From Sitta carolinensis (lineage: Eukaryota; Chordata; Aves; Passeriformes; Sittidae): a stretch of DNA of 64,000 bases. Location: assembly GCA_032173965.1 (NCBI GenBank), contig JAVUNC010000006.1:21508370-21572369 (forward strand). The letters run 5' to 3'. Position numbers and translations under genes: made by a program. Shown here piece by piece: positions 56,706 to 64,000 of the stretch (position 1 is the first letter of the stretch; the number at the start of each line of letters is the position of its first letter). The notes below the pieces were generated by a model that was not told the DNA's origin, did no database searches, and saw only the letters and a list, made by a program, of their open reading frames with translations.

Positions 56706-56875
56706 TTTGTCCCAACTCTTTTCCATAGGTAAGGACACTTTCCACTATCCCAGGTTGCTCCAAGCCCTGTCCAACCTGGTCTGGAACACTGCCAGGCATG
56801 GGGCAGCCACAGCTGCTCTGGGCACCCTGTGCCAGGGCCTGCCCACCCTTACAGCCAAGAATTCCTTCCCAATCT
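56706..56875 (-). repeat. CR1 LINE fragment, minus strand
   Basis: GGTAAGGACACTTTCCACTA, TCCCAGGTTGCTCCAAGCCC, TGGGGCAGCCACAGCTGC, GGGCACCCTGTGCCAGGGCC and AAGAATTCCTTCCCAATC. The 3'-terminal AGAATGG part is missing, replaced by diverged sequence. Confidence 0.88.
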
Positions 56876-58127
56876 TAAATATTTTTCAACTACTCACCAA
56901 GTGGACTTCCTTGCAAAGAAAAATGACTTTTCATTCCATATTAAGCAACACTACTCCTTTCTTTCTCCAGCCCTGCAGTTTATTTTTCATTATGTCTGGA
57001 GAAGGGAATGCAAATAGAGACACAGGAGAAACCTGACAGTACTCAGCCTAATAGGGAATATGGGACAGCATTTTGCTTTTAGATCTGTACGGAGCCTCTC
57101 ATCTTTATTAGAGAAGTTGACAACTGAGCTTATTTCTCTGTGTGATAAATCCACTGTAGTAAAAGGCTGTTTCCAGATGGCAATAGCTGGCACATAGGAG
57201 TAAACAGAGATATAAGCAAAACATCAGATACTCCCAACCAAAACTGTTGGCTGGCCAGAAATTCTTCCGTTTTAATGGTGTGTGAAACACCACGTGAAAC
57301 ACATTCCCTCAACAAAAATCGTGGGGGATGTTATTTTCAAATGAGCTCTTTAATTAAGATTTTTTTCTTTAGCCTCAAAGTTTTCACTCGGTCCTGGATC
57401 AGCAGAAAAAAGCCAACAAGGCTGATCTTATCAAGATGTCACGGGAGTATTGGGAACAGGGGTGGGTGGTGGCAGGGATGATTGAGGTTGTAAAGTGCTA
57501 ATGACCTACTGGGATCATCAGAGCGTTTGTTTGGGTTCCTTTGGCTACAAATGCCTTGAAGCATGAAGGCACAGGACTGCTTTCAGCCCGGGGAAAGCCA
57601 GGCTGGGAGCCCAGTGGAGGAGTGGTGGCAGCAGCACTTTGCCTCCCCTGGCACAGACAGGGAGCTGGCACAGCTGGAGCAAGATTTTCAAAGCAAGTTA
57701 AATCTCCTGCTCTCCATTCCTTTATTATCCATTGCTCGTTTGTTTCACACTGGGATGGTGTTCCTCACATTCCCAGCCTGGATGGGATGTGGGCAGGTTT
57801 GGGAATTCGAGCTGTGTGCTCCCCTTCTTCCCCCTTGTCATGATTTTCTCCTGCTTCTGGCTGCAAGTCTAATAAAACACAAACCCCGTGCATTATGCAA
57901 AGCCTTTAATTTGAAATGCTATCCATAAATCCGGTCAGTTTTATTTTGCCACGGATAGGGTTTTAGCTATATTTGCTGTTTTGCTTCCCCCCCCCCCCCC
58001 ACCCAGGATTTCTGCTCTGAATCCTCTTGGTCCTGCTGTTGGGGTTTGCTCTAGGGGAATGTCCACCCTCACCCTCCAGCCTCCAAACTCCTTCCCTGTG
58101 TAAATCCTTCCACGCAGCCACAGAAAT
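56876..58127. other. Unique sequence with a C14 run, no gene recognised
   Basis: No exon recognised. A run of 14 C lies at 57987-58000. The area 57885-57985 is AT-rich with CCTTTAATTTGAAATGC. Two overlapping plus frames of 100-121 codons (57541-57928) lack domains. Confidence 0.45.
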
Positions 58128-58192
58128 GTGCTATATATTATGTGCTATATATTGTTTTTGTGCTATATATTGCCACTGTGTTATATATGCTC
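58128..58192. repeat. Short tandem repeat, GTGCTATATATT type
   Basis: GTGCTATATATT recurs at about 58127, 58141 and 58160, then a GTGTTATATATG variant near 58178. About four imperfect units. Confidence 0.8.
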
Positions 58193-58261
58193 TGTCTGCT
58201 GCACATGGCCTGTGTGCTGTGCAGCATCCCAAATACATTTACATTCCAGAATTGTTATATG

Positions 58262-58329
58262 GACTCCTACAATGGTTTGGCTCAGAAGGGACTTGAAACA
58301 CCCTTGCCACAGGCAGGGACACTTCCCAC
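58262..58329 (-). repeat. CR1 LINE 3' part, minus strand, split by LTR C (part 1)
   Basis: CTACAATGGTTTGGCTCAG, AAGGGACTTGAAACACCC and GCCACAGGCAGGGACACTTC are the CR1 3' end. The element breaks off exactly where LTR C starts (58330) and resumes after it at 58910 with CAGCCCAGGCTGCTCC. Confidence 0.85.
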
Positions 58330-58909
58330 TGTGAAAAACGAGGTTCACTTTCCTGTTAAAGTTTAAAAATGTTTAATAAAGACAATAGGAGAAATAATAG
58401 AGCAAAGAAATACAGTTGGCCGGGTGTCTTGGCCCGCTGCCAAAAGCACTCTGGTGTCTTGGAACCCCCCCTTTTGATCCTTTTCCTCAAGCATGGATTT
58501 ATGCACATTCACTTTTTCAGGAACTGCATAGTCACTCCTTGGGTCCGGTCTTCATGCACGGACTTATGCATATTCATTTTTCCAGGAACAGCTCTGTATG
58601 GTCACTCCTTGGGTCTGTCAAGCATAATCCCATTTTTATTCGGTTATCATCTTTTTGATTTGGGCTTTGGTCCCTTCTTTTACAAGCAGTGAATGCTGAT
58701 GGTCACTTGGGCCTCTTCTGGAAGTTATCTATTCAGGCAGCTGAAACACACTACACCTAAATTCGAACTACAGCAAAGAAAAACCTTATATATCTATTCA
58801 GACAGTAAAATTCTACTAGAGAGAGAGAAAGAAAAAAAACCACCATCATGCTTATAACATTAATTCCAACATTTGCGAAAAGCCAATACTAAAATATGCA
58901 TTTATAACA
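58330..58909 (-). mobile_element. Solo ERV LTR C, minus orientation, inserted in a CR1
   Basis: About 580 bp. The plus strand starts TGTGAAAAACGAGG and ends TTTATAACA, so read on minus it is TGTTATAAA...TTTTTCACA, a TG...CA LTR. A 4-bp CCAC occurs on both sides (58326-58329 and 58910-58913), an ERV1-like target-site duplication; removing the LTR and one CCAC rejoins a continuous CR1. It is homologous to LTR D (59292-59811) in the opposite orientation but carries an extra internal tandem duplication (units 58492-58552 and 58553-58620). No internal retroviral genes are present. Confidence 0.85.
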
Positions 58910-58975
58910 CCACCAGCCCAGGCTGCTCCAAAACTCATCCCACCTGGCCTTGAACACTCGGAGGGATGGCAGCTT
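58910..58975 (-). repeat. CR1 LINE part, minus strand, split by LTR C (part 2)
   Basis: CAGCCCAGGCTGCTCCAAAA, CTCATCCCACCTGGCC and TTGAACACTCGGAGGGATGG continue the CR1 interrupted at 58329. A GCTTTTGCTC tandem repeat (58973-59020) follows. Confidence 0.82.
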
Positions 58976-59020
58976 TTGCTCAGAGCTTTTGCTCTGAGCT
59001 TTTGCTCAGCTTTTGCCCCA
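58973..59020. repeat. Tandem repeat of GCTTTTGCTCTGA type
   Basis: GCTTTTGCTCAGA, GCTTTTGCTCTGA, GCTTTTGCTCA and GCTTTTGCCCC follow one another: four imperfect units of 11-14 bp. Confidence 0.85.
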
Positions 59021-59029
59021 GGTTTGGTT

Positions 59030-59291
59030 CAGTTCACGGAGGCAGCCCCTAGACCTGTCCTCAGGCGCACCCCAGCCTGCAGCAGGCCGAGCGGTTTTTC
59101 CCAGGAAAAACTATCCAAACGTCGGCTCTGGCTCCCTCTCCGAGAGCATTAGCGCAGGGATTACATGTAATGCAAGCCATTCTGCCCGGCAGCGGGGATT
59201 GCAGCCGGGATTAGGGCCGGTAACCCCCGGGAAGTGCCGGTTTAGCAGCCCGGGGTGTGGAGGAGGCGCTCCAGGGAACCGCACGGCGTCC
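59030..59291. other. CpG-rich segment between two inverted LTRs
   Basis: Unlike the surrounding AT-rich LTR and CR1 sequence, this segment retains many CpGs (GGCCGAGCGG near 59088, AACGTCGGCTC near 59119, TCCGAGAGC near 59139, CTGCCCGGCAGCGGGG near 59182, GGGCCGGTAACCCCCGGG near 59213, GCACGGCGTCC near 59281). It contains the perfect 12-bp palindrome ATTACATGTAAT (59160-59171). No exon is recognised. It may be a preserved regulatory islet. Confidence 0.4.
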
Positions 59292-59811
59292 TGTTAGAAA
59301 CACGTATTTTGGTGTTTCTCACAAATATTGGAATGAATGTTGTCAATGTGGTGGTTTTGCTGTAGTTTTTTGTTATTTGGTTTGAACTGCCTGGATAGAT
59401 GGATAAGGTGTTTTCCTTGCTGTAGTTTGGAATTTAGGTGTAGTGTGTTTTAGCTGCCTGAATAGAGAGGATAACTTCTGAAAGAGGCCCAAGTGACCAT
59501 CAGCATTCTCTGCTTGTGAAAAAGAGACCCAAGCCCAAATCAAAAGATGATAAGAACCGAATAAAAGTGGGATTACCCTTGACAGACCCAAGGAGCAACC
59601 ATGCAGAGCAGTTCCTAAAAAAGTGAATGTGCATAAATCCATGCACAAAGAACAGGATAACAAGGGGGGGTTCCAAGACACTGGTGTGCTCTTGGCAGAG
59701 TGCCCAGACACCCATCTGACCGTATTTATTTCTTTGCTTTATTTTATTTCTCTTATTGTCTCTATTAAACATTTTAAAATTTTACCAGGAAAGTGAACCT
59801 CGTTTTTCACA
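59292..59811 (+). mobile_element. Solo ERV LTR D, plus orientation
   Basis: About 520 bp, starting TGTTAGAAACACG and ending CCTCGTTTTTCACA, with TG...CA ends and TGT/ACA termini. A poly(A) signal ATTAAA lies at 59764-59769, with about 40 bp to the 3' end. The flanks GTCC (59288-59291) and ATCC (59812-59815) form an imperfect 4-bp duplication. It is homologous to LTR C in inverted orientation, without C's internal duplication. No proviral interior is present. Confidence 0.85.
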
Positions 59812-59909
59812 ATCCTGAGCAGGAAGGGCCAGAGCCCAGCTCCTGGCTCTGCACAGATACCGCAGCAATCCAGAATGAACACTGTGCATTCCTGCAAGTG
59901 TTGTCCAAC

Positions 59910-60138
59910 ACTCTGGAGCTCTGGCAGCCTCAGGGCTGTGCCCATTCCCTGGGGAGCCTGGGCAGTGCCCAGCCACCCTCTGGATGACAAATATTTTCCT
60001 AACATCCAACCTAAAGCTCCCCTGACTCAGCTCCAACCGTTCCCCCCTGTCACTCATGAGAGTCAAGAGCTGCTGCTGCATCTCTGCGTCCCCGTGTGAG
60101 GATGCTGAAGGCTGCAATGAGGTCTCTCCTCAGTTAGG
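59910..60138 (-). repeat. CR1 LINE fragment, different subfamily, minus strand
   Basis: CTCTGGCAGCCTCAGGGCTG, TGCCCATTCCCTGGGGAGCC, CAGCCACCCTCTGGATGAC, ATTTTCCTAACATCCAACC, TAAAGCTCCCCTGACTCAGC and CTGCAATGAGGTCTCTCCTC. The TAACATCCAACCTAAAGC wording marks a subfamily distinct from the GGAAGAATTCCTTCCC type. It begins about 100 bp after LTR D. Confidence 0.85.
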
Positions 60139-60856
60139 TTTCAACTCCTGATGCACATCCCAGCAGGAAGGACATACATCCCTGGGGATGCATCCCTGCC
60201 ACAGTGTGCAAAACCTTTCTACAGCATCCTCGGGTCCTTGGTGAATCCTCTCTCGGCTCAGTCCAGAATGACACAGCTGGGACAAGGTCTGCTGTAAGGT
60301 TTTGATGTTTGTGGGACATTTTTTCTCCTTTTTTCCACCCCTCCAATCCAAATCTGCTAACTATTTTTATCCCTGAGCTATCATAGCTTTGTCCTTTGCC
60401 TTTTTGGAGTATCATGCTAATTGGGTTGGAACAGAGGCTTTCACTACCAAAGGCAATAGCTCACAGAGTGGCACCAATTATTTCCCAACCAAATGCAGGG
60501 TTATTTAATCCAAGGCTGGATTCTGAAGCCAGTGGCATAGAGGGATGGGGATGCCCCACTGGCCTGGCTATGGAGTCACAGGGATGGTGGTAATTACCTG
60601 AGAGAGTGACATAGGCAGGGCATCGAATGTTTTTCAGGTAGGATTTTGGGGGTTGAGGAGGTGTCAGATTTGATGAAAGGTGACTCACTGCAGAATCCAG
60701 CCAATGTCAGGATTTCGTGAGGCTGAGATATGACCTGTTCAAACTTGTGTGAGTCTGTAGCAGAATATGAAAGAAAGAATGAATATGAAAGAACCTGAAA
60801 TTGGCAATGGTTGTAGAAAATGGAAGAGCTGGTGGGGGTATTAATCTTCCTGCTCT
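60139..60856. other. Unique sequence, no gene recognised
   Basis: No repeat family or exon recognised. Minus frames of 73-93 codons at 60130-60415 have Lys/Gly-rich translations without a domain. Confidence 0.5.
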
Positions 60857-61345
60857 CATAGAATCATAGAAGCATGGAATGGTTTGGAATGATCTCTTAA
60901 AGCTCATCCAGTTCCACCCCCTGGCCTGGGCAGGGACATGTTCCACTGTTCCAGGCTGCTCCAAGCCCCATCCAGCCTGGCCTTGGACACTTCCAGGTAT
61001 CCAGGGGCAGCCACAGCTTCTGTGGGCACTCTATGCCAGGGCCTCAGCACCCTCACAGGGAAGAATTCCTTTCCAATATCCCATCTAACCCTGCCCCCTG
61101 ACATTGTGAAACTACTGCTGATTGTCCTGTCCCTCCATCCCTTGTCCCCAGTCCCTCCCCAGCTCTCCTGGAGCCCCTCCAGGCCCTGCCAGGGGCCCTG
61201 AGCTCTCCCTGGAGCCTTCTCCTCTCCAGGTGAGCCCCCCCAGCTCTCCCAGCCTGGCTCCAGAGCAGAGGAGCTCCAGCCCTTGCAGCTTTTCCATGGC
61301 CTCCTCTGGACTCACTCCAGCAGATCCATGTCCTGCTTATATTTG
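60857..61345 (-). repeat. CR1 LINE 3' copy, minus strand, about 490 bp
   Basis: The longest CR1 in the window. It starts at the terminal CATAGAATCATAGAAGC and runs through CAGTTCCACCCCCTGG, GGACATGTTCCACTGTTCC, TATCCAGGGGCAGCCACAGC, GGGAAGAATTCCTTTCC, a CCCTCCATCCCTTGTCCCC block, CCTGGAGCCTTCTCCTCTCC, CCCAGCTCTCCCAGCCTGGC and GGACTCACTCCAGCAGATCC. The 3' end is intact and the 5' end truncated. No ORF2 coding sequence is retained. Confidence 0.95.
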
Positions 61346-62813
61346 AGGCCATGGAAATAAGTGTAAGGTTAAGCTTAATTGCATCTCTCTGTTAGATGTC
61401 AGGATGAAACCTCTCAGGAGGGATGGAGCACCCAAGGGTCACCACTTGCCAGCCCCAAAAGCAATGGGTTTTTTTTCCAGTCAGCTCAGCAGCCCTAGGT
61501 CCCTCTGTATCCCCTCCCAAACTGGGACCACAGGATGCAAATGGTAAAGTCACTAATTCATAGAGAAGAACCAAAATATCCTCCAGAGGAAGGATTTGGT
61601 TTGCCAGCACCTCTCCAGGTTGGCACAGAGGAGTGGAAACTGGGGAGCAAAGGCTGTAAAATATCCTTGAACCAGGGGAAACACTGTTCTGAGCTGCTGT
61701 AGGGCATTAGGAGAGTACAAAGCCAGGCTGAGGGGCAGGGATAGGAACCCCTGGGCTGCCTGGTGCCTGCAGAGCCAGCCCCTTGCTAATCCCTGACCCC
61801 TGTGCAGCTCCTGCAGGGGATCTGGGGGCGAGGACAGATGCTCTGCTCCCACAGGAACACCCAACATGTTGGATTATGTCCTCCCAGAGAGCTGCTCTTG
61901 GAGATGGGGAGAGAGGGAAAGCAGTGGGGAATCATCTGTGACTAATGAAATCAGAGTGCACACGTCTGCAGGCATCAGATCAGCCCCGGATTGTGCAGGA
62001 TTGAGCCCCCTCTGTCTCCTCCAGCACCTTGCACTGGCCACAGCCAGATGTTTCTGGGGAAGCTCTAAGAAGTCTGGGAGCAGGCAGACACCCCCCACCC
62101 CCAGTGTTTTCCCTCCTCTGTCCTATTTCTCTGCCATGCCAAGGGGACTGTGATGGGTGCTCTGGGTTGTGGGGTGAGCTCTCTGTGCTGGAGGCATTCG
62201 ATATTTCTTTTTGGTTCTGCGTTGCAGTCACCAGAAGGTGCTGCATTTGGGGCTGGTGGCTGAGGTTGCAGCATGACCCACCACGCTGGGGACATGGTGG
62301 GGACAGTGGGCTCTGAGACCTTGGCTGTGCCGCTCACTTTGGGGACACCAACACTGGCCCAACCTCTTGTCCAGGAGCATGGACATAGATGTACAAAGTC
62401 CAGCCAGCTCAAGGAGGGGATCAAGGCAGGGAATAAAAGCACTTTTCTGCATTTATTTCGTATTTGAAATTCTCCCTGGCAGCTCAAACTTGGCAGGTTA
62501 AATCCCTTTCCCTCTTTCTCTTGGCACTAAGCCCACTGGAGGCAGAGCTGCAGCCCCAGCTCTGTCCCCAGCTGTGGTCTCAGAGGACATGGAAATGGAT
62601 TTTTCTGAGTCATTCCCTCCAGCAAAGGCAACTGATGGGTGAAGCTCAGGCTGGGGACAGGGGTCTGCACTGTGTGCTCCTGCCTCCATGGAGAACCTGA
62701 GCACCTTCCCAGCCCCAGGGCAGGATCTTGGCTCCATCTGCCCCTGCTCCCACCTTACGGCCCTCCTTGGCACCTGGACCCTGCCACTCTCTGGAGGGCA
62801 AAGGGCTGGTGCC
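61346..62813. other. Unique sequence, no gene recognised
   Basis: No repeat or exon was recognised. The best frame, 140 codons on minus (62065-62487), overlaps plus frames and has no domain. Confidence 0.5.
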
Positions 62814-62814
62814 C

Positions 62815-62817
<3 letters not shown>

Positions 62818-62847
<30 letters not shown>
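62818..62847. repeat. (CTG)10 triplet repeat
   Basis: Ten uninterrupted CTG units followed by a TTG. It is open as poly-Ala, poly-Leu or poly-Cys on plus and poly-Ser on minus, but no surrounding exon supports translation. Confidence 0.95.
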
Positions 62848-62850
<3 letters not shown>

Positions 62851-62869
62851 AGCCTCCTAGACTGCAGCT

Positions 62870-63005
62870 TTGCTGTAGAAATGCTGGGTTTTTTATTTCC
62901 CCTAGAAAAAAGATTCATAATAACTTAGATCTGCAGGCTAATTGAGCAGAGGAATTGATTACCATGGCCATGAAAAATGTCTTATCTCTTTAAGTCTCTA
63001 AAGGA
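62870..63005. promoter_or_regulatory. Small AT-rich motif cluster
   Basis: GATTCATAATAACTTAGATC near 62912, GGCTAATTGAGC near 62937, GGAATTGATTACC near 62952 and CTTATCTCTTTAAGTC near 62981 lie within 90 bp of unique sequence. This is a weak enhancer candidate. Confidence 0.2.
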
Positions 63006-63372
63006 CTCACGCTGATGTCGTTATGAAATACCTGTGAAGTCCCTGAGGTGTGTTCTGCCAAAGACCAGAGTTGCTGGGTTAGGCTCTCTTCCCTTGAGAA
63101 ACACAAAATCCAGGGAGCTTTGCCCGTTGCCTGATGCCTCTCCAGCAGGGAGCTGTGATTTCTGTCTCGAGTGGCTCCATGTTGCTCCAATCAGCAGGAC
63201 TTGTCCTTAGTGGTGGAGAACACAGAGGCAGCTTTTAAACTGCTGGGATGAGGCTGATGCTGGTGTGTCTCAGCTCACCAGTGCTGGTTATCCTTGTTTC
63301 CCCTCTACCCCTTGGCCTGAAAACGTGGGACTTGCCAATCCTAAACGTTCTGGAAGCACTGAGACATTTAGA
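63006..63372. other. Unique sequence, no gene recognised
   Basis: No repeat or exon was identified. A 66-codon minus frame (62990-63190) is not supported. Confidence 0.5.
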
Positions 63373-63805
63373 TTCACAGAGTCACAGAATGGTTTGGGTT
63401 GGAAGTGATCTCTTAAATCTCATCCACTTCCACCCCTGCCATGGCAGGGACACCTTCTACTATCCCAGAGTGTTCCAAGCCCCATCCAGCCTGGTCTGGA
63501 ACAATTCCAGGGATGGGGCAGCCACAGCTTCTCTGGGTACCCTGTGCCAGGAACTCCACACACTCACAGGGAATAATTTTTTTCCTGCTATCCCACCTAG
63601 ATCTGCCCTCCTTGAGCTTAAAGCCACTCCCCCTTGTCCTGTCACTCCATCCCCTGTCCCCAGTCCCTCTCCAGCTCTCCTGGAGCCCCTTTAGGCACTG
63701 AAGCCACTCTGGAACCTTCTCCAGGTTGAACAGCCCCAGCTCTCCCAGCCTGTCTCCAGGGCAGAGGGGCTCCAGCCCTGTGATCACCTTCACGGGCTCC
63801 TTGTG
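63373..63805 (-). repeat. CR1 LINE 3' copy, minus strand, about 430 bp
   Basis: TCACAGAGTCACAGAATGG, TTTGGGTTGGAAGTGATC, CTGCCATGGCAGGGACACC, GGGATGGGGCAGCCACAGC, GGAATAATTTTTTTCCTGC, CTCCTTGAGCTTAAAGCC, TCCTGGAGCCCCTTTAGGC, GGTTGAACAGCCCCAGC and CCAGCCCTGTGATCACC. Well preserved with an intact 3' end. Frames of 143-148 codons across it are repeat artefacts. Confidence 0.95.
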
Positions 63806-64000
63806 GTTTCTGAGCTCAGGAGAAAATACAGTGAGAGACATCATCCCCTGGGGTATCCAGACTGCTCTGATGTTTTAACTCTGCCTTTTCCTCAGCATCC
63901 CTTTCTGGCACACACACCTGTGCAGGGCCACATGGAGAATTACAGGCACCAAGTATTAAAAAGCCAGACTTTGGCACATTCTGTGTGTTTAGGATGAATT
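63806..64000. other. Unique sequence to the window edge
   Basis: No feature recognised in the last 195 bp. Confidence 0.5.

Noticed and set aside
58330..59811. LTRs C and D as ends of a deleted provirus
   Set aside because: They are inverted, and the DNA between is CR1 tail plus unrelated CpG-rich sequence.

Overview
This is 64 kb of vertebrate, almost certainly avian, non-coding DNA. At least 21 fragments share the 3' end of CR1 LINEs: an AGAATGGTTTGGGTTGG-type 3' terminus, then the GGCAGGGACA and AAGAATTCCTTCCC-type blocks. There are five solo endogenous-retrovirus LTRs, and I see no L1, Alu or other mammalian SINE. A passerine or related bird is the best guess; I cannot name the species or chromosome.

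I found no coding exon I can support. The open reading frames are short, fall in repeats or simple sequence, or lack any recognisable domain. The longest, about 230 codons near 9.4-10.05 kb, is a translated tetranucleotide array. No rRNA, tRNA or known small RNA was recognised. The window looks like intergenic DNA or a large intron, and no CDS is annotated.

Layout. 0-9 kb: mostly unique DNA with a CpG-rich patch (1.4-1.7 kb), two CR1 fragments, a small AT-rich tandem repeat, a motif-rich block (5.7-6.17 kb) and solo LTR A (6.23-6.68 kb). 9.4-10 kb: a 570-bp ATCC array. 10-17.3 kb: three motif-rich blocks that are candidate cis-regulatory elements (10.06-10.37, 14.44-14.96, 16.9-17.29 kb), solo LTR B (12.41-12.87 kb, inverted and nearly identical to A) and three CR1 copies. 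17.3-44.9 kb: mostly unique DNA with scattered CR1 fragments, a G22 run, an ATT/TAA triplet array at 27.8-27.9 kb and several AT-rich candidate enhancer blocks. 44.9-45.5 kb: solo LTR E. 45.5-53.3 kb: unique DNA, an ancient and a young CR1, an AT-rich candidate enhancer (50.3-50.66 kb) and a minisatellite of about ten units (52.4-53.2 kb). 55.5-64 kb: a dense CR1 cluster, plus LTRs C and D in inverted orientation 382 bp apart. LTR C splits a CR1, and a CpG-rich segment lies between C and D.

There is no gene system in the window. What it shows is genome dynamics: CR1 decay in at least two age classes, more recent retroviral LTR insertions, tandem-repeat growth and islands of possible regulatory sequence. 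Regulatory calls rest on base composition and motif clustering alone, because conservation could not be tested.
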